A stretch of DNA of 64,000 nt from Ciborinia camelliae. Taxonomy: Eukaryota > Ascomycota > Leotiomycetes > Helotiales > Sclerotiniaceae. Below the pieces are notes generated by a model. It was not told the origin of the DNA, ran no database searches, and was given only the letters and a program-made list of their open reading frames with translations. Shown piece after piece: positions 23,251 through 34,007 of the stretch. Location of the stretch: assembly GCA_025890175.1 (NCBI GenBank), contig JANPYM010000001.1, positions 1,771,004 through 1,835,003 of the forward strand, read 5' to 3'. The stretch's first letter is position 1. Each line of letters starts with the position of its first letter. The position numbers were made by a program, and so were the translations under genes.

Positions 23251-24967
23251 TCATTCATTCTGTGCCTGATACTGCTTCATAAAAGCCACTGCTTGTTCAA
23301 TCGGATATCCTATGAATACGGGCCCTGTAAAAACCATCTTCGGTCCATTGCCCTGCATTTGGAGCTGTTCTGGTTGAATAAAGGCTGGTTGATCGTGGAA
23401 CACTGGTGGCGCATCATAGTTAGTAGAGGGGGCTGTATCCTTAGCCTTCTGACCTTGGCCAAAAGGACAACCTGCTGGTGTCTCTGCTTCAATCGGAGTC
23501 GTGGGCAATTCATGTGTTGATTTTGGTTCCGCATTCGATGCCGCAGTATGTCCAAAGGGGCACTTTCCGGAAGGCTTTGGATAATTGTCCAATGGAACAG
23601 AGACAGGCGCTGGAGGTGGAGACACAGGTCTATGGTCGGATGGTTGATCATAGATTGGGACGGAAATCCCCCATGGTCTGCTTGGAGATTCACCCACCCT
23701 AACCTCTTTCATTGGCCTGTCAAAACGACTTTCTCTATCTTCTGCGGAAGCAGAATGAGTTTCGTGCAATGATTCATTGCCATCAACGCTGACATTATTC
23801 GCCCAGTTTTCCACTCTCTCGTTCGACGCACGTTCAACCGCGAAAGCTTCTTGTTCTTCCTTTGTAGGTAACATTGGCTGATGTTTTTGGCCCAAGCCCT
23901 GAATCATGCTCACAAGGTTTCCGTATTTCGCATCTAGCATCCTCACATCATCCTCATTTCGTTGATATCGCTTGACGCAAATCTCATGACTGCGGGGAAC
24001 CTCGTGTTTGTGGGTTTCAAAATATCGTGCTATCTCTTCAGGTGAGTGTTGATTAAGATACCGAATAGGACATTGAGCTCCAGGGCCTGTTGCTGATGGG
24101 GGTGGAGATGACATCGTCTCGGCGTACATTTGCGCGCATATAGGATCTGAGGAATGGTGGGGAGTGGGGTCTTGGGTATCGGTAGGAGTCAAAAGTTGAT
24201 CGGATTCACCAGTGCTGGTATCCTGAGCATGTGGGTTCTTCATGGATTTCGTTCCTTCAGGCATAGTTACAAATGGACACAACAATGAACTCTTCTTTCC
24301 AGGCACAGTAAAATCTTGTTCGAGAACAGTTGACAAGGAGGTTCGATGTGCGGACAATCTCATATTACTACTCCCACCGGATATACTTTTACTAGTTGTA
24401 GATCCGGCAGACTTTCCAGATAAAGCCGCAAGACGCTTTGCTGCCCTTCTACCATCCCTTATTGCAACTGCAGTCTGCTGCTTCGAAGTTGGTTGTTTAC
24501 GAAGTGGCAAAGGAACAAATCCACCACGATCAGGAACTGTTATTTGTAAATCTGGAGGAAGTTGAAGCTTTGCTAATGTACTAGCTATCTCAGGATCTGA
24601 GGGAGCATATTTATCTGCTAGAGATTGATACTGTGAAGATATTTGTTAGTCTTGGTTGTGCCAAGCGATCTCCAAAAAAAGCAGAAAAGATAAGAGTCAA
24701 AAATTCAGAAAATTAGTAGTTTATCGGCATTGCTACTTTGCAACAAGTAACTTTGTTCTAGAGCTATTTGTGTACATCATTAAAATGACAGGAAGAATGT
24801 CTGGTTAAGAATAAATAATATGCACTTACTTGAGAATGTGAGTACCGGAGCTTGTGCTCCAGAATTATCTTTCTGTCACTTAGAAGTTGAACTTCATCTG
24901 CTAGAATATTAAAGTTGTTAATTAAGGTATTGGTAAGTTCCTCATAATCAAGGTCTTGTAATGGCAT
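23251..24967 (-). CDS. Uncharacterised fungal protein with four Cys-Pro (CPF/CPI) motifs
   Basis: Two exons, 24967-24830 and 24630-23251, join at a phase-0 intron of 199 bp (branch point GACTAAC, acceptor TTCACAG) to 505 residues. I do not recognise a named family. The N-terminal about 60 residues are a predicted coiled coil (DYEELTNTLINNFNILADE..., HKLRYSHSQ). Four Cys-Pro motifs follow at about Cys164 (LLCPFV), Cys233 (AQCPIRYLNQ), Cys403 (GKCPFGH) and Cys434 (AGCPFGQ). Between them is an ordered-looking segment of about 80 residues (HSPEEIARYFETHKHEVPRS, ICVKRYQ, LDAKYGNLVSMIQGLGQKH). Most of the rest is low complexity. There is no signal peptide or membrane helix. The CP motifs might bind heme or metal, but that is a guess. 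Confidence 0.8.
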
Positions 24968-26541
24968 GATGTACAGAAAGAAGGAGAGAATGAAAAGAAA
25001 TGGTTCTTCATAAGAAGAAATGGAAAAGATGGAAAGAAAGAGGGAAAGGAATAAAATAATGATGAGAAATAAGAAGATTGGAAAGCAAGAAAAGGGCTTT
25101 CGAAGCTAAAATGTCGCTAAACCAGTTCTAGTCTAGTGAGGAATTAATCAGAGCTACCGGTAGGTAGGAAGCTGGAGGTAATAATCTTGCAGGTGGAGCT
25201 AGTAATTCATGGATTATGTAATACATGGATATAGGTAGTATAATTAAGATCTCTCTGCAGGTTACTTATCACCTGGGCACTTGTGGTCAGTTTGGTCTGA
25301 TGCATATGGATTGATAAAATGGAAGTAACAAGTACTGTCAACGGTACTGGTACCTACTAGGTTACCTAGGTACGATCAAACTGGATGTGTACCGGTAGTT
25401 GTAGCTGCCCGTGTACCTACCTACCTATAGGTACCTAGCTGTCGCTACTTTATAGCTGATATAACTGCAAATGATACATTGCACAACCCTTTTGATACCT
25501 ACCTAGGTACTAGATCCATACCTAAGGTACCTACTAATAAAACAGTTGCTCAGTCTCAGCCGCCGCCTTGAAAGTTGAAGGTTATGCGAATCTCCATCAT
25601 ACTTTCACCCCAGACATCCTACCTAGGTAGGTACTACAGCGCATAAACTTCCCCAGCAATTGGATGAGAATTACCTAGTCCTCACTCATATGTCCACCTC
25701 CACTTGACCAACTGTTTACTATTATGCCCAACTGGGGAATTCTTCATATTCATACCATGGAGCTACCTGCAAGTTTTAAACCCAAATGTCTATTGGGCGG
25801 TGGATATGATGATTGGGGACCTCAGCATTTCGTACCATTAACTTTATATCTCACTTTAAATATGTAAAAATAAACAATAGTTACATTTTTTCGAGCGTTA
25901 AGGATTCTCATTTGTATGTACCTCAAATAATAAGATCCTTCAATTTGCCATGGTAGGTATTTGATCCTTTCATCCATATCTTTACTCGGTAGATGCTGCC
26001 TACCTACACAAATGGGTTATTAGGGACTACAGCAAATATAGAATAGCTGGAGATACTAATACCTACCTAATGTAATAATAATATAAGTATCTACGTTCAA
26101 TACATTCATTCAAACTCATAGCTACCCGACCTAGAGATAAATTTCTCGCCCCCTTGTGCTATGTATGATTTTTAAAAATAATAAGGCTAGTTCTTAATAC
26201 CGTCTTCTACCCCAATTCTTATTTGTGCTATTATTGGAAGCTGGATCCCCCCCTCTATTTTGATGCGAAGTCGATCATCCCCCCCCAACAACCAATCCCC
26301 AGACAACCTTCGTCGTGAAGGTGCGTGAATTAGAGAAGATAGCTTTGGAGGCTTAGCTGCACCATGTTTCAGGCGATTTTCTCCATCCCCTTAATCTTAC
26401 ATTAAGCTCAATTGCCATCATCTCTCTCTGAAACCGCATCTGCGACTCTGCGAGCCAGGTTTACCCTTCTCTATACCTCTTCCTTTCTCGAATTTCAATT
26501 CTGCGCAAATGGGCCCGCGATAATAGATTTTACTTTCAAAA
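24968..26541. other. Divergent intergenic region, no gene seen
   Basis: 1.57 kb between the starts of the CP-motif gene and the F-box gene. It has a dense set of TACCTAGGTA/GGTACC motifs at about 25350-25640 and near 26000, and C-runs near 26250 and 26279. No supportable ORF. Confidence 0.6.
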
Positions 26542-29500
26542 ATGTCTACTAGGAGCACCTCGATAAGCTCAATCTCTTCTGTGGGATGCGAGAAGCAATT
26601 GTCAGAAACATCGAAGATTGAGAAAAGCGCATTTGAACGGCTACCTGAAGATATTATTCTACAGTGAGCGCAACAAATAAGAACGTTGTGCAATCATTCT
26701 AATCATATTCTCTAGGATTCTACTCCTTACCAATGCCAATACTTTTGCTTCTCTCATCTTACTGAATTCAAGATGGAGGGCTATATCGCAACAAGCCTAC
26801 CTTTATTCGCATCATCTTACTCAATGCTCTTCCTACTCGGCCGCACACAATACAATTCCAGCTCTGGAGGGTGAGGATAGTCTTCCACGTCTGCGAGGTC
26901 TCTTTGCGCAAGAGGTCCGTCGCAATTTGTTCGAAGCATATCTACGACCTCAAGAAACGGTCATAAACTTAGTCTCGACCTCGATAAGTTCGTCCAGTGC
27001 GCCTGGAGGAGAGGCTTGCCATTTTTCTATCTCCCCTAGCGGAGTTTTGGTCCTCGCCTATAACTCATCTCGAATTCACATCATAGATGTCACGGCTCCG
27101 GAGGTTCATATCATACGAGAACTTAAAATATTGCGACGACCAGCTGCAACGACAATTACAGATGACGGGTCTATGCTTGCTGTATTGTCAAATGATCTTC
27201 AGGTCAATCTTTATGACTTGACAGTGCGGCCACCAAAGCACACCCGGTCTGTATCACTAGACCATACACCAAGAACCATCGCCCTCTCCCCGACTGGACA
27301 GGTTCTCGCCGCAGCTTATGAGTAAGTACATTTCGATGGGTGCTACTTTTACATCGGCCTTTTTACTATCCTTTCTGTATTTATTTGCCGTCTAGACATG
27401 CCAGAAAGTTTTTACAAGCCCTCTCATAATTACTTTTCACTTGTTGAAATACTGCTAATCCCGCTGTCCTTAGCTCTGGAGTAGAACTGACCTCTCTGCG
27501 TGAGATTGGTAGAAGTCGTGCTGTAAAGGTCTATGGCGTTGACTCTTTGACATTCTCTCATGATTCTGATTTCCTATTGGGCACTACATTACAATCTAGG
27601 AATCCTAGTACTGTTGTCTTAACCGCGCCATATTATGACCCAGGGAGCGTTTCTCCTGAAGATAGCATTAGTGCTCTTTGGACAACTTCAATTCTCTTCC
27701 CCAATGGTAGCCGAGACTGCAGTCATGCAGTCCTGCTACCCAGTCCTCATGACGACGATGCAAGTTGGACTTTCACATATGATCGGATTTTTGAAACATT
27801 TCGAGCTGTTAGGATGGATGATCTACGCAACGGTAAAGTTCATTTTGTGGGGCCAAACGGGGAACCACCCTCATCAAAAGCGGCAGCGAACAAGTCTGGA
27901 GATCTAGCAGCAGTAGGTTATAGTCGAGGTAGCGTTTGGCTTTGGGGAATCCCAGAGAATTTGGATCCAACCCCTGCCATCGTGGGCTCGAATAGTAATA
28001 CAGAAACCGCGCCAGGCACACCTTTAAGCCAACTTGGACGTCGAAACAGCGCGCCGTCTCTACGCTCTGTAAATCGATCGCTGGACCACAGCAATACTCG
28101 CATCCCACAATGGCAACTCTTATGTGATAAATCCCGCAATACATTTGTTGAAGGTTGCCAAATAACCTCTTTAGAAGGAGTGAGTGCCTTGAGCTGGGTT
28201 CAAGAAGGAACAAAACAGCTACATGGCGAAAGACTCGTGGCTGTTGCACCGGGAGTAAGACGCCAATGCATTGTAGACGAGGATGATAGCATGAGTCCGG
28301 TAGATGGCGGGCGTATCTGTATACTGGATTTCGCCTGTGGCACAAACAATGGTAGGAAAACCACAACGACCATAGAGGTAGGTCAACGAGATGATCCGGA
28401 GATACTCGAGGAAGAACACCGAGACCTGGACACCGAGGTAGCTATTGTAAGAAGAAGAACAGTAGCACAGCGAAGGAGTTATCGTGCCAGTATTGCTCGT
28501 TCAGTTACCACAACGACCCGCCCGGAGCCACCGCCAATTCCAGCACTACATAATTTGAGCGACACATCTAATATTCCCCTTCCTCCTTTGCCTAGACAAA
28601 TGAGTCGCCTAGAAAGCACGTCCGATTCAGCTGAGACGGCCTCCATTGATGACGACCATGAAGCTTTTGACGATCCTTATGCAAATACAGCGCCCCGCTC
28701 CGGCACGACCCTACGCCGCGCTGCCACAGCTGCTGCGGTGAACAGAAGACTACATCCTCGATCAATGATACAAGAACATATCGAGTATCGCCGCGCGGAT
28801 GGCCGTGAAGAGCATCCACATGAAAGTGATGCAGACAACTGGGAGCCACCACCCCCTCCTTATCAAAAAGACCCGGTCCCTCCACTTCCTGAACACATTC
28901 AGAGATCTATACTTGCAGATCATGCAAGATCCCTGCAAAGAGCAAATACTCAACGTGCTACAGTACTTGACTTTCCAGGTTTAGATGCTCCAGTTCTTCA
29001 GCGACCTCTTCCCGAAGCTCTACGTGAGCAGAGATATCCCTTTCAAAGATCACTCAGTGACACAACCACTGTGCCTTCTGCAACTAGTCCTATAGATGAT
29101 GAAGCTTCCCGACCAGTGACAAGTTCATCAAGTTCAAACTCAGATGAGCGTCCTACAACCCCTGATTTTAATAGCCTTTATGATGTTTCTCCAATCGGCA
29201 CTCCACAACCAAGCCATGCAAGACGCTCACCCCATCGAATACCCAGAGAACCTATCGGACTCAGCAGTGGTGAGAATGACACGACCGATTTCACTCCCAA
29301 CTCTGCTATGAGAGCTACTTTACAATCACCTGTCTCCCCCATCCCTCAACCCATGAATGCAACTTTAGACAGGCGGTTGCTAGATTGGGAGAGTGCAACA
29401 GTTGATGATCAAGTCTCTCTTATGCAGAGCAGTAGACCTACAACCGCAGTTACAGGAGAACCGCGAGACGAGTCTACTCCTCTACAGCCGCATTCTACAG

Positions 29501-30330
29501 CGACCGAACAACCAATGCCGGTACAGGAGAGCTCAAAATCCCCACGGACTGAGGATATTGATTCCACTCCTCTCACTTCCCTGAATTCTACTAATGCATC
29601 TATCCCCGTTTGGAGAAGAGTCAGTTCTGCACCAGTGGTACCAGAGATCCCTATAGATCACGCTGCAACAGTATCCTCTGGGTTGGTGCTCCCTAGTGCT
29701 GAACTTTTAGCACGTTTCAACAGTCGCAGTGGGCGACCAGCTAGTTTGATAGATCCATCTCGACGTCGCTCTGGCTCTAATCCTCGAGATTCTGTACCAC
29801 TTCAAGATTTTATCAAGCAGTCCCAACAACCTGCTCGGGCTGCTCCTGAGCAATCAAATCGCCTTTCTACTCCTCCCTGTGCAAGTGCTGGCTCTCATGA
29901 ATCAAATCTTTCGCGCTCAAATACGACCCTTCGTCCTTCTACTGGGCACGATTCTCTTTCTCGACGAATCAGCCTCGGCCCACAAAGATTCCCCGCATCA
30001 CCAAATAGCTTGCGCTCACCGCTACAACGTCTCGAGACAATTCAGAGTGCAAATTCGACAAGTGATCCTGGGACCTTACCTTACAATGTACCAATACCTA
30101 TCACCAGACAACCGAGCAGAGCAGAGCGCAGTGCGGCGCGAAATATCAAAAATGCAAAACGAAACGGCTGGAGAAAGAGTGTAATGGCGAAAAGAAGTAA
30201 GCATAAAAGTGATGCGGCAAGTAGTGCAGGTTGGACAGACGTAACGTGGGATTCGAGACCGACTACTTCTCCGGCGACAGAGGTGCAACCGCAGCAGAAA
30301 AAGCATGCTACAAAATGTACGATAATGTGA
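26542..30330 (+). CDS. Large F-box protein with beta-propeller-like region, PPxY motif and C-terminal CaaX box
   Basis: Three exons, 26542-26663, 26716-27321 and 27474-30330, encode 1194 residues. The first intron splits the F-box (residues about 30-75: FERLPEDIILQ then ILLLTNANTFASLILLNSRW), which would bind Skp1 in an SCF ubiquitin ligase. Residues about 120-330 show repeated beta-strand patterns like WD40 blades (HFSISPSGVLVLAYNSSRIH; RTIALSPTGQVLAAAYD). The long remainder is Ser/Pro-rich and probably disordered. It has a PPPPPY stretch at about 701-706, a WW-domain ligand of the Rsp5/Nedd4 type, and a basic region at about 1125-1154. The last four residues are CTIM, a good farnesylation CaaX box. 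Membrane attachment by prenylation is inferred. I cannot name an orthologue. Confidence 0.85.
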
Positions 30331-30834
30331 GACATGGGATGGATTTATGGTGAGAGCGATGGAAGAACCGGAGGGCTGGATGGGATTATATTGGGTATTG
30401 AATCAAAAATGCGGCGAAATCTATGGGACGGAAGATACGCCTAAAAGCATAATGACATTTTGATGAAGGATGATCACTAGATTTTCTTAATTATTTTCTT
30501 CGTGGATTTTACATTAGTTGGATAGATTTCGACGAGTACCTAGGTAGCGAAGATAGAGCACATCTAGAGTGCAACCATCATGATACATAAGGGTTTCAAA
30601 TCATAAAATATATCAAGTTCCTTATTCCTTTCCCCCTGAGACTTGCTAAACGAGTGGTCACCGCACCGCAACTATATATAATTACAATCCCAAAACTCCA
30701 ACCCTTACCCAACCCACGCATTATTCGTAAATCCAAACAAACGGACATCCTCACACAAACTACTTCCTGCTCACTCTAAACACCTCGATCCCAAGCCCAA
30801 TGCCACCCAAAATCATATCCAAGAGAAAGAAGAA
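30331..30834. other. Convergent 3' region, no gene seen
   Basis: 504 bp between the F-box gene and the tail-anchored-like gene. One ACCTAGGTAG motif lies at about 30538-30547. A Lys-rich plus-strand frame starting at 30800 is treated as an antisense shadow. Confidence 0.5.
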
Positions 30835-31956
30835 TCAAGCCGCAAGTCTAGCCAAAAACAAGGCAAAGGGCAAAGCGCCCAAAAACACCGCTCGTCCCAT
30901 ATTTCCCCTCCCTGTCTCCCCAATACCTTTTAACGTCTTTTCATGTTTCTTCTGTTCATCTGGAGTACGCTTACGATGGCAATTTTGTTTTGTCAATTTC
31001 CTTTCTGTTTGATCCGAAATTTCACTGTCGGTGTCGTAATCATGTTCGATGCGTCGGCGGTGGATGCGTTGACGTTGCGATTCGTGGCCGTGGCCGTGGT
31101 GGGACGAGGGGGAACGGTGGGAGGAGGGATATTTGTTGTAGGAGTCGGCGGAGGAGGGAGAGGAAAAATCTTCGTCTTCGTGCTCGGGGTCTTGGTGGTA
31201 TTTTGGGGGTGTGTAGTGGGGGCTACGTGGAAGAGTGTTGTAGATTGAGGGGGGAGTAATCGTGGATTCTAACGTTGATGTTGATTTTGATGCTGAGGTT
31301 GTGGTTGAGTGGGTATGGGTAGGGAGAGAAGAGCAATGGGAATACGAAGAAACATATGGGGATGGGGATGGGGATGGGGATGGATTGCTGGAGCGGGTAA
31401 AACCTTGTTCGTGCTCGTTTGCGAAGCGGACGAATTGCGAGCGTTGAGGGAAGCTGAGTTGGGAAGGTCCTGGGCCATGTTTAATCATAGGGTCGTCCGA
31501 ATAAGATACGTTCGGGGAAAAGCGAACTGATCGAAATCGTTGAGGTGGGAAGGGAGGTGGGGGTGGAAGATTGGACAAGTCATATTGTGGGAATTTGAGC
31601 TGTTGTTCTGGGGTGCCCTGCCGAGAAGGCTGTTTAGATCCCGTGCTTTTTAAAGGGACACCCACGAAGGACTCTGGATGAATGTGTTTGGATTCATGTG
31701 TCGGCAAATCCAGCGAAGCATCGCAACCTGACAGAGATTGACTCCTGGATGGATAAGCAGAATCCGGGTTCGCGGATGCAATAGTTGCGCAGGCGGAACT
31801 TCCGCTATAATCTTCAGAGTGAATGTAAATTTGGCGATTGTTCATCAACCAGAAGCAACGATCAGATGCGTCCCAGAAGGGACCAGAAACACCGCCATTA
31901 GACGTATCTATGTGGTGAAGTCTTGGCGATTTGAATACTGCATCTTCAAGGGCCAT
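30835..31956 (-). CDS. Uncharacterised Pro/Ser/His-rich protein with hydrophobic C-terminal tail
   Basis: A single-exon frame of 373 residues from an ATG at 31956. No family recognised. The N-terminal about 50 residues look ordered (LHHIDTSNGGVSGPFWDASD, then RCFWLMNNRQIYIHSEDY). The middle is low complexity, with PPPPPFPPQ, an (SP)n run from a GGGGAT-like DNA repeat (31360-31382) and Ser/His-rich tracts. A charged Lys/Arg-rich segment (KLTKQNCHRKRTPDEQKKHEK) precedes a short hydrophobic end (AVFLGALPFALFLARLAA) with a basic residue before it, the layout of a tail-anchored or mitochondrial/ER outer-membrane protein. That topology is an inference. The 1.1-kb open frame without an intron supports a real gene, but repeats lower certainty. 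Confidence 0.65.
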   Translation of the reverse strand: MALEDAVFKSPRLHHIDTSNGGVSGPFWDASDRCFWLMNNRQIYIHSEDYSGSSACATIASANPDSAYPSRSQSLSGCDASLDLPTHESKHIHPESFVGVPLKSTGSKQPSRQGTPEQQLKFPQYDLSNLPPPPPFPPQRFRSVRFSPNVSYSDDPMIKHGPGPSQLSFPQRSQFVRFANEHEQGFTRSSNPSPSPSPSPYVSSYSHCSSLPTHTHSTTTSASKSTSTLESTITPPSIYNTLPRSPHYTPPKYHQDPEHEDEDFSSPSSADSYNKYPSSHRSPSSHHGHGHESQRQRIHRRRIEHDYDTDSEISDQTERKLTKQNCHRKRTPDEQKKHEKTLKGIGETGRGNMGRAVFLGALPFALFLARLAA

Positions 31957-34007
31957 TATGGAAGAAGTTTACACGAAAATTGTAGCTAATGATTCTTGGT
32001 CACAAAGGAATGAATATAAAATCGAAGCTGCAAGATGAAAACTTGAAACTAGAAAGGATGTCTAGGAGTTGGGGTCAATTTCGATATGAGAAATAACTAC
32101 CTAATATATGCACAGATTGTATAATGGCGCAGTGACACTTGGGCACTGAGCATGGGGTTGGAGAAGGAGAAACCGGGCTATACAAACACAGAGGCATGAT
32201 CATAGTCATTCCTTCCATCGGTGACCCAACTGTGGGTAGTAAAGCAGTTATTGAAGACCATCCAGGGGCCATGTTGGTTATGGAAGATTGGGTAAGTCGA
32301 TAAGACATACACTGAAGGAGAGAACCAGACCTGAAGTAAAACCAGATGGTATTCTCCACTCCAATATATGATGGAATCCTCCGTTCAAATATATGAATAC
32401 GGCCTCGCCGAGTTTATTACTCTCCAAGTCATCTGCCTACGTTATCGCGGCGACACCACGTGTAGTTCAACGGGCAAGTATTCATAACCGCGGGGATAAG
32501 GTATGATGGTACAGCCTTGTAGATAATTGTTGTCCTCATTGACCTTGGCCTTGTGGTTGGTGGCCAGCAACCGATGTGGCGAGGTAGTTGTACAGAAATA
32601 GAACCAAAACAACATGACTTTATCGCGATACAGCCCCGAGTGAGTGTTAGGATTGGGGTCTTAATCGTTTGTCTTGCTTACAAATAATATATACGATGAC
32701 GGGACGCTCTAGCTGTTTCCACAATTTGATAATTCTAGAAGGAACTCATCTGGCTTGTGAACTTTGAATAATTGATTGAACAGCTGTTGCAGGTACAACC
32801 CGAAAAAAAAACAATTTCAAATCATTTAGGCATCACATATACACATAAACTTATGACATAGCTGTTGCGCCTCGTTTGTCGCTCAAACATACAAGGCAGG
32901 GGAGGGAAGTACAACGCCACCACCATAACCTACTGTACCAACTTTGTGGCGAGGCGATTCCACTTGTGTCGTCTCTTTCGCTGGTAATCTTATACACAGG
33001 CAATGAGTTAAAATATACGAAGCAACAGTTGTAATTTTTTCATTATACCATGGACCGTTGTAAATGCCTCGTCCTCAAATCGAAATACTGAAGCCAAGCT
33101 ACTTTTGAATCCCAAGAGACGGAAATAATTTCAAATACAGTACATTACAATTGATCCCGGAACATATCTCACAAGACATATCTGCTTTCCTTCCTTTCTC
33201 TCGAAGAAAATACAACCATTTCCTAACGGGGGACATGAAAGTTGGAATCTGGCCAAAATCACTTTGAACCATGAATCTCCAACTGTTGTGAAAGTTTTCA
33301 AAGCCGCTCTCTCTACGATCGGTTATTCGTGTTTCTTGGGTCGCCAAGTCATTGCGAATTTGTATCTCACCCCCAAATCATACAAAATCTAAATCCCAAT
33401 GTCTATTTGGTGTCACCTCCAGCTTAACCCTAACCCTAACGATGTAGCATCACAATCGAAAGGGGGCCACTTACCTCCCGAGGTCCTTAGCGACATACCG
33501 TCTAAACTCAAGTACAAGAAGCCACTAGACCCTTTTCAATCCCTAACATTGCGGACCTCGGGAGGCGATGTAAGTGAATAAAGTGAATAAAAAAGTTATT
33601 AATTTAAATAAAATTCACTATCGACTTTACTGATTCTTCCAATTATATACCTTGTTTGGCGAAAACACTCACCTGACCCAGGACTAAATCAATTAGGCTT
33701 AGTGTGTGCTCAAGTACAGTTTATTAGATTGACTCCTTAAAATGCATGTATTGCGCCATGATGACTTTACTGAGCCACAAAAATATATATATTTGTTTGC
33801 TAATCTGTGTATATCGGTTCAAATATTCAAATACTCAAGTTTCAACTTCATAATTGGTTATACCGGTAATTGTTGACGTAATACCACGCTGACCTAATAG
33901 ATCCGATAACGAAATCTTCAACAATCGTTCAACCACCTCAAGCTTGAATCACAACTAACTATAGAAGTGTTCAAATTTACTACAGCTTTTGAAGTCATCT
34001 TGCCAAA
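31957..34007. other. Divergent intergenic region with a fold-back and telomere-like repeat
   Basis: 2.05 kb between the tail-anchored-like gene (-) and the PLP enzyme (+). It includes two and a half CCCTAA units at about 33426-33441 and an imperfect inverted repeat at 33468-33576 (listed separately). Small ORFs (32075-32359 -, 33399-33581 +) are not supported. Confidence 0.55.
33468..33576. repeat. Imperfect inverted repeat (fold-back), about 109 bp
   Basis: The left arm 33468-33486 (CACTTACCTCCCGAGGTCC) is the reverse complement of the right arm 33553-33576, except for five extra bases (ATCGC) in the right arm. The arms flank 66 bp. It could be a small MITE-like remnant or an RNA hairpin; no flanking target duplication was confirmed. 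Confidence 0.7.

Noticed and set aside
30800..31012. Lys-rich plus-strand ORF beginning MPPKIISKRKKNQ
   Set aside because: It is antisense to the hydrophobic tail of the minus-strand 373-residue protein; Lys codons are the expected reverse complement of Phe/Leu codons there.
31262..31447. Plus-strand ORFs over the GGGGAT repeat
   Set aside because: Shadows of the (SP)n run of the minus-strand gene.
32451..32540. Possible tRNA: an A-box-like TAGTTCAACGG at about 32462
   Set aside because: No B box (GGTTCGANTCC) at the right distance and no cloverleaf with paired acceptor ends.
33426..33441. True internal telomere or chromosome end
   Set aside because: Only about two and a half CCCTAA units, and genes continue on both sides; kept only as a curiosity beside the fold-back.
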